Positions 44,212 to 54,149 of a stretch of 64,000 nt of DNA are shown piece after piece; within the stretch, counting starts at the first letter, position 1; each line of letters opens with the position of its first letter. The stretch is from CAKKQX01 sp963734595 (GTDB lineage: Bacteria > Pseudomonadota > Gammaproteobacteria > Burkholderiales > SG8-41). Under the pieces are notes generated by a model. The model was not told the origin of the DNA. It was given only the letters and a program-made list of their open reading frames with translations, and did not search any database. Location: the NCBI GenBank assembly GCA_963734595.1, contig CAVTHV010000029.1, forward strand, positions 124,001-188,000. Reading direction: 5' to 3'. The translations under genes and the position numbers were made by a program.

Positions 44212-44671
44212 CGATCCCGTCGCCGCCCAATTAAACTAACAGCTGCTGTTTACAGCCTCTTGACCCATCGCAAACCTTTCGGCGCATGGCCGCTCCGACG
44301 CGCTTCATGGGAATCTCCCCTTGTTTCATCGCAAAACGCCAACGTGTTGCCGTGATTGCGTTTATCGGCCCGGCCGCAACCTTCAGCTTCCTGCGCCCGA
44401 GACAAGCATCTTACCCGCACCTCGCCACAACTCCAGGAATCCGCGCGGAGCGCTTTACCGAATCCTGCGCTACGGCCCATTTCTGGGCATTATGATAGAT
44501 ATTCGTTGATTTTAATAGATATTTCAATACCCGTCAAGCAGATCGTGCGTGACAGGGAGACGCGATCTGATCCGCAGGACTTGAAGTCCCGGGCCGCGCC
44601 CGTCATGCTGACGGCCTGTTACGATTTTCAGCTCTGCACATCTTTATTTCATGCCTTAGAGGAGGAAACAC
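44212..44671. other. Non-coding region between the ATPase and the SDR gene
   Basis: The 460 bases contain no convincing gene; a minus-strand frame at 44250-44480 has no family features. An A+T-rich stretch at 44488-44530 holds a 9-bp direct repeat ATAGATATT (44495-44503 and 44515-44523), 20 bases apart, and probably includes the SDR promoter. Near the SDR start GAGGAGGAA provides a strong ribosome-binding site. Confidence 0.4.
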
Positions 44672-45427
44672 TTGGACCTGCAACTCAACGGCAAAACCGC
44701 TCTCGTTACCGGCGCGAGCCAAGGGCTCGGCCGCGCCATCGCCATGGGTCTGGCGCGCGAAGGCGCGCATGTCGCCCTCGCTGCGCGCCGCAAACCCCTG
44801 CTCGACCAGCTGGCAAAGGAAATCGAAGGCGCGGGCGGCCGGCCGCCGGCCATCATCGAAGCCGATCTTTACGACCCGGCGACGCCCGCGCGGCTCGCTG
44901 CCGCAGCGCTGCAGCAACTGGGACGGATCGACATCCTGATCAACGCTGCCGGGGGCAGCCGCCCCATGCCTTTCGAGGCCGGCGTCGATCGATGGGAAGA
45001 AGGCATGATGGTGAATTTCTTCCGTCTGCGCGAACTCTCGCACGAAGTGATTCCGGGAATGGTCGAGAACCGCTGGGGCCGCATCGTCAATCTCACCGGC
45101 ACCTCGGAGCCGCGCGGCATCAATGTTGCCAATTCCGCCAAGGCCGCGGTCCACGCCTGGGCCAAAGGCGTGTCGCGGGAAATGGCGAAGCACGGCATCA
45201 CGATCAATTCGCTGCAGCCCGGCCGCATCATCACCGAGCAGATCCTGCGCATGCATCCATCGGAAGAAAGCCGCCGCCGCTTCGCCGAGGACAACATCCC
45301 CATCGGCCGCTTCGGCGAACCGGAGGAACTGGCCAATCTGGCCATTTTCCTGTGCTCGCCGCGCGCGAGCTACATTACGGGAACCGTGATTCCGGTCGAC
45401 GGCGGCATGAGCCGGTTTGCTTTTTAG
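44672..45427 (+). CDS. Short-chain dehydrogenase/reductase family protein lacking the usual Tyr
   Basis: The 251-residue protein has the nucleotide-binding GASQGLGRAIA, an acidic EADLYD and the ILINAAGG motif of classical SDRs. The catalytic Ser is present (NLTGTSEPRG), but at the YxxxK position it reads INVANSAKAAV, so the Lys is kept and the Tyr is Ala. Atypical SDRs of this kind exist; whether it is a redox enzyme is unclear. The C-terminus (VIPVDGGMSRFAF) is standard. The start is TTG 44672, chosen for its GAGGAGGAA upstream. It is monocistronic and ends beside an inverted repeat. Confidence 0.85.
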   Translation: MDLQLNGKTALVTGASQGLGRAIAMGLAREGAHVALAARRKPLLDQLAKEIEGAGGRPPAIIEADLYDPATPARLAAAALQQLGRIDILINAAGGSRPMPFEAGVDRWEEGMMVNFFRLRELSHEVIPGMVENRWGRIVNLTGTSEPRGINVANSAKAAVHAWAKGVSREMAKHGITINSLQPGRIITEQILRMHPSEESRRRFAEDNIPIGRFGEPEELANLAIFLCSPRASYITGTVIPVDGGMSRFAF

Positions 45428-45453
45428 AAGCCGGAACCAAAATCAAAAGCCCA

Positions 45454-45572
45454 GCCACAGAGAACACAGAGGTCACAGAAAACACTGATAAATCCGTTTT
45501 AAAATATGGTCGGATATGAATCATGTTTCGTCGCTTGTTTTTACTCTCTGTGTTCTCCGTGTTCTCGGTGGC
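45454..45572. repeat. Inverted-repeat element, CACAGAG family (copy 1)
   Basis: Arms of about 31 bases (45454-45484 and 45541-45572) are near-complementary: GCCACAGAGAACACAGAG on the left, GCCACCGAGAACACGGAG as the reverse complement of the right. Each arm repeats a CACAGAGAA-like word. It lies between the convergent stops of the SDR and MFS genes. Confidence 0.8.
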
Positions 45573-45599
45573 TAATGTTCTTGGGGTTTAGTATGCACG

Positions 45600-46784
45600 C
45601 TAAGCCGTCGCTTCTGCCTTCTTCTGCACCTGTGCCGGCATGAACACCGCGGCCGCGAATATCAGCATCGCCATCGCCGCCAGCACCAGGAACAGGTAGC
45701 GGAAGTCGCTGCTGTAGCGGTACATGAATGCGACCAGCGGCACCGCGGTCGCGCTGGCGCCAAAGGAAACGACATAGCGCACCGCGAGCGCGCGGGCGCG
45801 CCAGTGCTCGTCGGTATAGGCCGCGACCATCGCATCGTTGATCGGCACCTGGCCGAACACGAAGAACATCATGGCGAGCGCCACCGCCAGCATCGCATAG
45901 TTCTCGGTCGAACCCGCCAGCAGCAGCAACGGCACCTGCAGCGCCACAACCGGCACGAAAACCGCCTTGATCGAATAGCGGTCGAGAAAATAGCCCACGA
46001 TCAGCTGCGCCATGGCGGCGATCGAGTACACCACCGAAATCAGCACGCCGATGCCCAGCGTCGTATCGACCAGCGCGGTCAGCCGCTGGTCGAAGACCTT
46101 GGGCATGGCGACGGTCGTCGAGTTGAAAATGATGCCGCCGCAGATCGTGGTAATCAGCAGGATTGCGAATACGCGCAGCAGCACCGCCCGGCTGTGAACC
46201 GGCGGACCGGCCGCACGCTGCACCCGGGCCTGTTTGCCCGGATCGGGCACCAGCAGCATGAAACCGACCCCGAGCGCGATCGAAATCACGCCGGGAACGA
46301 TAAATGCCGCGCGCCAGTGGATCCAGTAGGCGAGCGCCCCCGCAACGAGCGCGGCAAACGCCAGCCCAAGATTGCCGTAGACGCCGTTGACGCCGAGCAC
46401 GCGGCCGACCTTGGTGCGCCCGCTCACCAGCATCGCAACCCCGACCGGGTGATAGATGGCGCCGAACACGCCGATCAGCGTCAGCGCTGCCGCGATCTGC
46501 CAGGTGGACTGCACCAGCCCCGTCAGCACGGAGGCCATGCCGATCCCGATAAAAAATACCACCATCATGCCGCGGCGGCTCCAGCGGTCTGCAAGCCACC
46601 CCGCCGGCAACGAGCAGGCGCCGAACATGATGAACCCGCCCAGGGACAGCGGCAGCATCTCGCTGTAACTCCTGCCGAATTCCGGCGCCATGGCAATCAC
46701 GACCGTCGGATAAATCAGCAGGAACAGATGATCGAGCGCATGCCCGATGTTCAGAAATAGTTGCGCAGTACGGGATTGCTCCAC
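45600..46784 (-). CDS. Major facilitator superfamily transporter (Fsr-like)
   Basis: The 394-residue protein has twelve likely helices and the MFS loop signature GWLADRWSRRGMMVVFF between helices 2 and 3. GVFGAIYHPVGVAMLV and the N-terminal GHALDHLFLLIYPTVVIAMA resemble the fosmidomycin-resistance (Fsr) branch. The substrate cannot be told. It stands alone, with copies of the same inverted-repeat family on both sides. Confidence 0.82.
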   Translation of the reverse strand: MEQSRTAQLFLNIGHALDHLFLLIYPTVVIAMAPEFGRSYSEMLPLSLGGFIMFGACSLPAGWLADRWSRRGMMVVFFIGIGMASVLTGLVQSTWQIAAALTLIGVFGAIYHPVGVAMLVSGRTKVGRVLGVNGVYGNLGLAFAALVAGALAYWIHWRAAFIVPGVISIALGVGFMLLVPDPGKQARVQRAAGPPVHSRAVLLRVFAILLITTICGGIIFNSTTVAMPKVFDQRLTALVDTTLGIGVLISVVYSIAAMAQLIVGYFLDRYSIKAVFVPVVALQVPLLLLAGSTENYAMLAVALAMMFFVFGQVPINDAMVAAYTDEHWRARALAVRYVVSFGASATAVPLVAFMYRYSSDFRYLFLVLAAMAMLIFAAAVFMPAQVQKKAEATA

Positions 46785-46886
46785 TACCCCTCCCCAAGTC
46801 GGAATCGCAGCGCCATCATAAAGCGCGCAGGATTGCCTGTCATGCTGCGGACCAACAGTGATTATCTATAAAGCGGTCCGCGCGGA

Positions 46887-46974
46887 GCGCACCGAGAAAA
46901 CTCACAAAGATTATTCAAAACAACCGGGTACGAGTCAGTTTCGTTGTTTGCTTTTTCTCTGTGTTCTCTGTGGC
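46887..46974. repeat. Inverted-repeat element, CACAGAG family (copy 2, degenerate)
   Basis: The right arm (46951-46974) reads, on the minus strand, GCCACAGAGAACACAGAG; the left arm (46887-46909, GCGCACCGAGAAAACTCAC) is a diverged complement. It starts about 25 bases after the prpE stop and is the same family as the element at 45454-45572. Confidence 0.65.
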
Positions 46975-46999
46975 TTGTTGTTGACTTTCATCAGCAGTT

Positions 47000-48901
47000 T
47001 CAGACTTTGCCGGCCAGCGCCGCCCGGATCTGCTCGAGCGCGGATGGGTCCTCGATGGTGGTGAGGTCGCCGGGATCGCGTCCCTCGGCCAGCGCCTGGA
47101 TACTGCGCCGCAAAAGTTTTCCGGAACGGGTCTTGGGCAGCAGCGTCACGAAATGCACGCGCGACGGGCGCCCGATCGCGCCCAGCTGCTGGTCGACGGT
47201 CTGCATCACTTCCTTCTCGTGGCTCGCGCGCAATTCCGGCGTGGCGATCCTGGCGGCGTCCTTGACCACCGCAAATGCGAGCGGCATCTGGCCCTTGACC
47301 GGGTCGGCGACCCCCACCACCGCGACCTCGGCGATGTTGGGATGCGCCTGCACCGCCTCCTCGATCTCGCGCGTGCCGAGACGGTGACCGGCCACATTGA
47401 TCACGTCGTCGGTGCGGCCGAGGATGAAATAGTAGCCGTCGGCATCGCGTATGCCCCAGTCGAACGTCGTGTAGACGAGCTTGTCGCGGAAACTGGTGAA
47501 GTAGGTTCTGACGAAACGCTCATCATCGCCCCACACCGTCGTCATGCAGCCGGGCGGCAACGGCGGAATGATCGCGACCACGCCCTTCTCGTTCGGCCCC
47601 GCGTCGCCGCCATCGCTCTCGCGCAACAGCCTCAAGTCGTAGCCGAAAGCCGGAAAGCTCGGGCTGCCGGGCTTGATCGGCGTGTCTTCGATGCCGGGCA
47701 TCGCCGTCAGGATCGGCCAGCCGGTCTCGGTCTGCCAGTAATGATCGATCACCGGCTTGCCGATCGCATCGGACATCCAGCGGTGGGTGGGCTCGTCGAG
47801 CGGCTCGCCGGCGAGAAACAGGTGACGCAGGGAACTGAGATCGTGCTTCCTGAGATAGATGGGATCCTGCTTTTTCAGCACGCGCGCCGCGGTCGGCGAC
47901 GAGAACATCACCGTCACCTTGTTGTCGGCGACGATTTTCCACCAGATGCCGGCGTCGGGGCGGATCGGCAGCCCCTCGTACAGGATCGTCGTCATGCCAT
48001 GGATCAGCGGCCCGTAGACGATGTAAGAGTGGCCGACGACCCAGCCGATGTCGGACGTGGTGAACATCGTCTCGCCCGGCCGGCCGTCATAGATGTGTTT
48101 CATCGATGCCGCGAGCGCGACGGCATAGCCGCCGGTGTCGCGCTGCACGCCTTTCGGCTGGCCGGTCGTGCCCGAAGTGTAGAGAATGTACGATGGCTCG
48201 CTCGCTTCGAGCCAGGTCACCGGCACTGCATCGTCCATGTGCCGCGCGCGCAACGTCTCGTAATCGAGATCGCGCCCCGGCGCGAGCTTCAGGTCCGGGT
48301 CGAGGCCGCGGTTGAACACGATGACTTTCCCCGGCGGCGACTTCGACAGGCGGAGCGCGTCGTTGAACATCGGTTGATAGAGAATTGCGCGCCCGCCGCG
48401 CAATCCGCCGTCGGCGGTGATCATCAGTTTGGGCCGGGCGTCGTCGATGCGCGCGGCGAGGCTGTGCGAGGCGAAGCCGCCGAACACCACCGAGTGGATC
48501 GCACCGAGCCGGGCGCAGGCGAGCATCGCGAACACCGCCTCCGGGATCATCGGCATGTAGATCAGCACGCGGTCGCCCCTGCCCACGCCCTGTGACCTGA
48601 TCATGGCTGCGCAGCGGTTGACCTCGCGATGCAGTTCGCGGAAAGTCCAGGTTTGTTCCCGGCCGGTCTCGGTCGAGATGTAGATCAGCGCCTTCTGATC
48701 GCCGCGGACCGCAAGATGACGGTCGAGCGCGTTGTGGCACAGATTGGTTTCGCCGCCGACGAACCATCGGGCAAAAGGCGGCTTGCTGTAGTCGAGCACT
48801 TTGCCGAACGGCTTGTGCCAGTCGATCAGCGCGGCCTGCTCGGTCCAGAATGCTTCGCGCTTCTCGATTGAACGGCGGTGAAAATCCTGATTTGCGCCCA
48901 T
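47000..48901 (-). CDS. prpE: Propionyl-CoA synthetase (AMP-forming)
   Basis: The 633-residue enzyme is shorter than Acs and fits PrpE: FWTEQAALIDWHKPFGKVLD at the N-terminus, P-loop ILYTSGTTGQPKGVQRDTGG, DHYWQTETGWPILT (Acs has TWWQTETGGH), hinge DDVINVAGHRLGTREIEE and acetylatable Lys in PKTRSGKLLRRSI. It would activate propionate and, more weakly, acetate or acrylate. It follows acuI in the same direction after 95 bases, and prpC is in the same window. Confidence 0.9.
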   Translation of the reverse strand: MGANQDFHRRSIEKREAFWTEQAALIDWHKPFGKVLDYSKPPFARWFVGGETNLCHNALDRHLAVRGDQKALIYISTETGREQTWTFRELHREVNRCAAMIRSQGVGRGDRVLIYMPMIPEAVFAMLACARLGAIHSVVFGGFASHSLAARIDDARPKLMITADGGLRGGRAILYQPMFNDALRLSKSPPGKVIVFNRGLDPDLKLAPGRDLDYETLRARHMDDAVPVTWLEASEPSYILYTSGTTGQPKGVQRDTGGYAVALAASMKHIYDGRPGETMFTTSDIGWVVGHSYIVYGPLIHGMTTILYEGLPIRPDAGIWWKIVADNKVTVMFSSPTAARVLKKQDPIYLRKHDLSSLRHLFLAGEPLDEPTHRWMSDAIGKPVIDHYWQTETGWPILTAMPGIEDTPIKPGSPSFPAFGYDLRLLRESDGGDAGPNEKGVVAIIPPLPPGCMTTVWGDDERFVRTYFTSFRDKLVYTTFDWGIRDADGYYFILGRTDDVINVAGHRLGTREIEEAVQAHPNIAEVAVVGVADPVKGQMPLAFAVVKDAARIATPELRASHEKEVMQTVDQQLGAIGRPSRVHFVTLLPKTRSGKLLRRSIQALAEGRDPGDLTTIEDPSALEQIRAALAGKV

Positions 48902-48996
48902 TGCTGTTCCCCCCTCCGAGGACGTGACAAGCGCTTCATCTTATGGCCGCCTCGCGGCCACTCCTTTGACGCAGCTCAACAATAACCGCTGGACGC

Positions 48997-49984
48997 TTAC
49001 GAAATCCTGACGACTGCCCGGCCGCGGGTCTCCCCTTTGAGCATTTTTTCGAAATAGCGCGGGCAAATCGTTCATGGTGATGGTCGACGCGATATCGGCG
49101 AGATGGCGCGGCTTGAGGTCGGTCGCCAGGCGCTCCCACACCCTGCGCCGCAGCGGCATCGGCGTAAATCCGGAATCGACGCCGATCAGCCGCACGCCGC
49201 GCAGGATGAACGGCAGCACCGTGGTGTTGAGCTCGACGCCGCCGGCATTGCCGAAGCTGGCGATCGCGCCCGACGGCTGCATGGTGCGCGTGAGCCAGCC
49301 AAGCTGCTCGCCGCCGACCGAATCGAAGGCGGCGGCCCACAGCGCCTTTTCCAGCGGCCGGCTGCCCATGTCGAGGGCTTTGCGCGCCAGCACCTCGGCG
49401 GCGCCGATCTTTTTCAAAAACCCGTGCTCGCCATCCTTGCCGGTCAGCGCCGTCACCTGGTAGCCGAGCGCGGACAGCATGTCGATGCAAAGCGTGGCGA
49501 CGCCGCCGGTGGCGCCGTTGACCAGCACCTTGCCGTTGGCGGGTCGCATGTCGTTTTGCTCGAGCAGATGGATCGCGAGCGCGGCGGTATAGCCGGCCGT
49601 GCCCAGCGCCATGGCCTCGAACAGGCTCAACGTCTTCGGCAGCGGCACCACCCAGTCGGCGGGCACGCGGCAATACTGCGAATAACCGCCGTCGTGCGCG
49701 ACACCCATGTCGTAGCTGGTGCAGATGATCTCGTCGCCCGCCTTGAACCGGCCGTCGCTCGAAGACACCACCGTGCCGGCCGCGTCGATGCCGCCGGTCA
49801 GCGGGAACTTGCGGATGATCTTGCCCGCGCCGGTCGCAGCGAGCGCATCCTTGTAATTGACGCTCGAATACGCGGTCTTGAAGACCACGTCGCCGGCCGC
49901 CAGTTCGTCGAGCGCGACCTCGGTTACGCGGGAGAAGGTCTTGCCGCCCTCGCTGAATACACGCAATGCGTTGAATTTATTCAT
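48997..49984 (-). CDS. acuI: Acrylyl-CoA reductase (YhdH/AcuI family), one frameshift near the end
   Basis: This zinc-free medium-chain dehydrogenase reduces acryloyl-CoA to propionyl-CoA with NADPH. It starts MNKFNALRVFSEGGKTFSRV and contains SSVNYKDALAATG, FPLTGGIDAAGTV and the cofactor loop VLVNGATGGVATLCIDML. After NDLPALF the frame changes; removing one base near 49050 gives EKMLKGETRGRAVVRIS and a TAA at 48997, the family-like C-terminus (about 328 residues). Its neighbour prpE makes the same product type, so both feed propionyl-CoA metabolism. Confidence 0.88.
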
Positions 49985-49999
49985 GTTTCTACCATCCCC

Positions 50000-51025
50000 T
50001 CAAGGCAGGTGCGGCTGCGTCAGGTAGTCGCGCGTCTGCATCTCGGTCAACCGGCTGGTGAGACGCTCGCCGAGCGATGCATTCAGATTCGCCTGAAAGC
50101 GGTCCGTGGCATCGGCCGCGCCCAACAGTTCTGCCGCCGGCGCAGCCGCCGAGATGATGAGTTTTACGCGCCGGTCGTAGAACTCGTCAACCAGCCATAC
50201 AAAACGCCTCAACTTGTCGGCATCCGCCGGCATGAAGCGCGGGATATCGGACAGCAGCACCGTATGGTAGCGGCGCGCGAGCTCGATATAGTCGGCCTTG
50301 CCGCGCGGTCCGCCGCACAGTTCGTTGAAATCGAACCACGCCACGCCGCGCGCATGCTGTTTCACCCGGATCGTCCTGCCCTCGATCTCGAGTTCGTAGG
50401 CGTCCGCGGATTCATGGCGCGCGATGCCCATGTAGACCTCGGCCATGCGCTGCGCCGAGTCCACGCCGGTATGGTAGACGCCGGCCTTTTCCAGTTCGCG
50501 AAACCGGTAGTCGGTGCCGCCGTCCACGTTGACGATTTCGAAGTTGCGCTTGATGAGTTCAATCGCGGGCAAAAACTGGTTGCGCTGCAGCCCGTGGAGA
50601 TAGAGGTCATCCGGCCGGAAATTCGAGGTCATCACCAGCACCACGCCCTGCTCCATCAACCCCTCGAGCAGTCGCCGCATCAGCATCGCATCCGTGATAT
50701 CGGTGATGTGAAACTCGTCGAGGCAGATGAGCCGGGTGTCCCGGGCGATGCCGCGTGCCACCAGCAGCATCGGGTCGGCTTCGCCCTGGTGCTTGTGGAG
50801 CGCGGCGTGGATCTCCTGCATGAAGCGGTGAAAATGGGTGCGGCGCTTGCGCGCGAACGGCACGCAATTGAAAAAACTGTCCATCAGGAAGCTCTTGCCG
50901 CGTCCGACTCCGCCCCACAGGTAAATGCCCTGCACCGCGCGCTTCCTGCCAAGCAGCCGGACCAGCGAAGATTCGCGCCGCTCGAGTCCGGTCAGATCCT
51001 TCTGAAGCCGTTCGAAATGCCGCAA
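50000..51025 (-). CDS. zapE: Cell division protein ZapE (AFG1-like ATPase), 5' end uncertain
   Basis: ZapE is a P-loop ATPase associated with the division ring. Walker A is in YLWGGVGRGKSFLMDSFF, Walker B in LICLDEFHITDITDAM, and the sensor region in VLVMTSNFRPDDLY. The start shown is a TTG. However, family-like sequence (GFELDAAQARALRHFERL) continues in frame upstream to at least 51070 with no ATG, GTG or TTG. A GTG at 51165 in another frame (VNDPTPPIQDRRYGQAAP), joined by one deleted base near 51105, may be the real start. It follows lpdA, as in many betaproteobacteria. Confidence 0.85.
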   Translation of the reverse strand: MRHFERLQKDLTGLERRESSLVRLLGRKRAVQGIYLWGGVGRGKSFLMDSFFNCVPFARKRRTHFHRFMQEIHAALHKHQGEADPMLLVARGIARDTRLICLDEFHITDITDAMLMRRLLEGLMEQGVVLVMTSNFRPDDLYLHGLQRNQFLPAIELIKRNFEIVNVDGGTDYRFRELEKAGVYHTGVDSAQRMAEVYMGIARHESADAYELEIEGRTIRVKQHARGVAWFDFNELCGGPRGKADYIELARRYHTVLLSDIPRFMPADADKLRRFVWLVDEFYDRRVKLIISAAAPAAELLGAADATDRFQANLNASLGERLTSRLTEMQTRDYLTQPHLP

Positions 51026-51177
51026 TGCGCGCGCCTGGGCGGCGTCGAGTTCGAAACCGCGTTCTCGCCGGCGTGATGCCGGATCCAGCGTGTCGATGTC
51101 ACTGTCGCGCGGCGGGCGCAGCCTGGCCGTAGCGGCGGTCCTGAATTGGCGGCGTCGGATCGTTCACTTGCGGACAG

Positions 51178-51273
51178 GTAAACGGTGACTAGGTGAATCG
51201 GTAAATCGTAAACCCGCAAACAGTTCAATCGCTATGAAATCGCGCTGATCATTTACCATTCACTATTCACCAT

Positions 51274-51277
<4 letters not shown>
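51178..51277. repeat. Inverted-repeat element, GGTGAAT family
   Basis: The left arm (51178-51206) reads GTAAACGGTGACTAGGTG and the reverse complement of the right arm (51250-51277) reads GTAAATGGTGAATAGTG. Both are strings of a GGTGAAT-like word. The right arm overlaps the lpdA stop codon (TAA at 51274-51276). Confidence 0.75.
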
Positions 51278-52698
<1,421 letters not shown>

Positions 52699-52717
52699 TT
52701 CAAGACCTCAAAGAATT

Positions 52718-52875
52718 AACCGCCAAGGCGCCAAGAGCGCCAAGGTAAACACGCAAGACGTGAATTATAAATAAACATGATCCGCGAAATGCAAACCGTG
52801 CTCAGGTCATCCTGACGCAGGTCAATGAAAATTCAATCTTTCGGTTTTCTTGGCGCTCTTGGCGCCTTGGCGGTT
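52718..52875. repeat. Perfect 27-bp inverted repeat, CGCCAAG family
   Basis: Arms at 52718-52744 and 52849-52875 are perfect reverse complements over 27 bases. Each is built from an eight-base word (CGCCAAGG, CGCCAAGA, GCGCCAAG). The 104 bases between them contain nothing recognised. It occupies the gap between the sucB stop and the lpdA start. Confidence 0.9.
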
Positions 52876-52888
52876 CAGATTTTTAGTT

Positions 52889-54121
52889 TTAGATTTCCAG
52901 CAGCATCCGCGCCGGATCTTCCAGCACATCCTTCATCGCCACCAGCGCCAGCACCGCCTCGCGGCCGTCGATGATGCGGTGGTCGTACGACAGCGCGAGA
53001 TAGTTCATCGGCCGGATCACGATCTGGCCGTTCTCGACCACCGGGCGCTCCTTGGTCAGGTGCACGCCGAGGATCGCGCTTTGCGGCGGATTGATGATCG
53101 GCGTGGACAGCATGGAACCGAAGACGCCGCCGTTGGAAATCGAGAACGTGCCGCCGGTGAGTTCCTCGATCGTGAGCTTGCCCTGCTGCGCGCGCGCGCC
53201 GAAATCGGCGATCTGCTTCTCGATTTCGGCCAGCGACAGCTGGTCGGCGTTGCGGATGATCGGCACCACCAGTCCGCGCGGACTGCCGACCGCCATGCCG
53301 ATATCGAAATAGCCGTGGTAGACGATATCGTTGCCGTCGACCGACGCGTTGACGATCGGATATTTCTTCAAGCGCATAAACCGCGGCCTTGACGAAAAAC
53401 GACATGAAGCCGAGCTTGACGCCGTGCTCCTTCTCGAACTTGTCCTTGTAGCGGTTGCGCAGATCGATGACCGGCTGCATGTTGACTTCGTTGAACGTGG
53501 TCAGGATGGCCGCCGTCGATTGCGACTGCACCAGCCGTTCGGCGACGCGCGCGCGCAGGCGCGACATCGGCACGCGCTGCTCGGGCCGGTCGCCGAGGGC
53601 CCCGAGGTCCACTGCCGGCGCCGGCGCGTGTCGCGGCACGGCTGCCATCGTGGCAGCAGGCGCTTTCGCCGCCGGCTGGCCGCCTTCCAATGCGCCGATG
53701 ACATCGCCCTTGGTGACCCTGCCGCCGCGGCCGGTGCCGCTGATGGCGGCGGTGTCGAGATTCCTTTCGGCGGCCAGTTTTTGCGCCGCGGGCATCGCCG
53801 GCGCGGCTGCCGGTTTCGGCGCAGCCCCGGAGCAGCCGCGGGCTGGGCCGTAGATCTGCGGCGGCAGATTGCGCCGCCTGCGGCTTCGGTGTCGATCTGC
53901 GCGATGACTTCCTTGCTGGCGACCGTGCTGCCGTCGCCCTTGACGATCTTCACCAGCACGCCCGATTCGGGCGCCGGGGTTTCGAGCACCACCTTGTCGG
54001 TCTCGATGTCGACGAGATTTTCGTCGCGCTTGACGTATTCGCCCGCCTTCTTGTGCCAGGTGAGCAGCGTCGCCTCGGCGACCGATTCCGAAAGCTGCGG
54101 CACCTTTACTTCGATCAGCAT
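52889..54121 (-). CDS. sucB: Dihydrolipoyl succinyltransferase (E2 of 2-oxoglutarate dehydrogenase), frameshifted
   Basis: Order of domains: lipoyl domain (MLIEVKVPQLSESVAEATLL, lipoyl Lys in DIETDKVVLETPAPE), an Ala/Pro linker, the peripheral-subunit-binding domain (AAERNLDTAAISGTGRGGRV) and the catalytic domain with FNEVNMQPVIDLRNRYKD and the active-site His-Asp in YDHRIIDGREAV. The frame changes in the linker (near 53835-53885, more than one indel) and near 53368, where YAL must join KKYPIVNASVDG. The ATG is at 54119-54121. About 405 residues after correction. It lies between sucA and lpdA. Confidence 0.9.
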
Positions 54122-54149
54122 CGGGCACTCCGTAAGTGAGCGTATTTGT

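Noticed and set aside
44250..44480. 76-codon minus-strand frame between the ATPase and SDR genes
   Set aside because: No start signal, no recognisable domain and not conserved-looking; treated as non-coding.
47153..48595. 480-codon plus-strand open frame opposite prpE
   Set aside because: Arg/His-rich shadow; prpE is intact on the minus strand.
52718..52875. 27-bp perfect inverted repeat considered as an insertion sequence remnant
   Set aside because: No target-site duplication or transposase fragment is visible in or around it; kept as a repeat element of unknown type.
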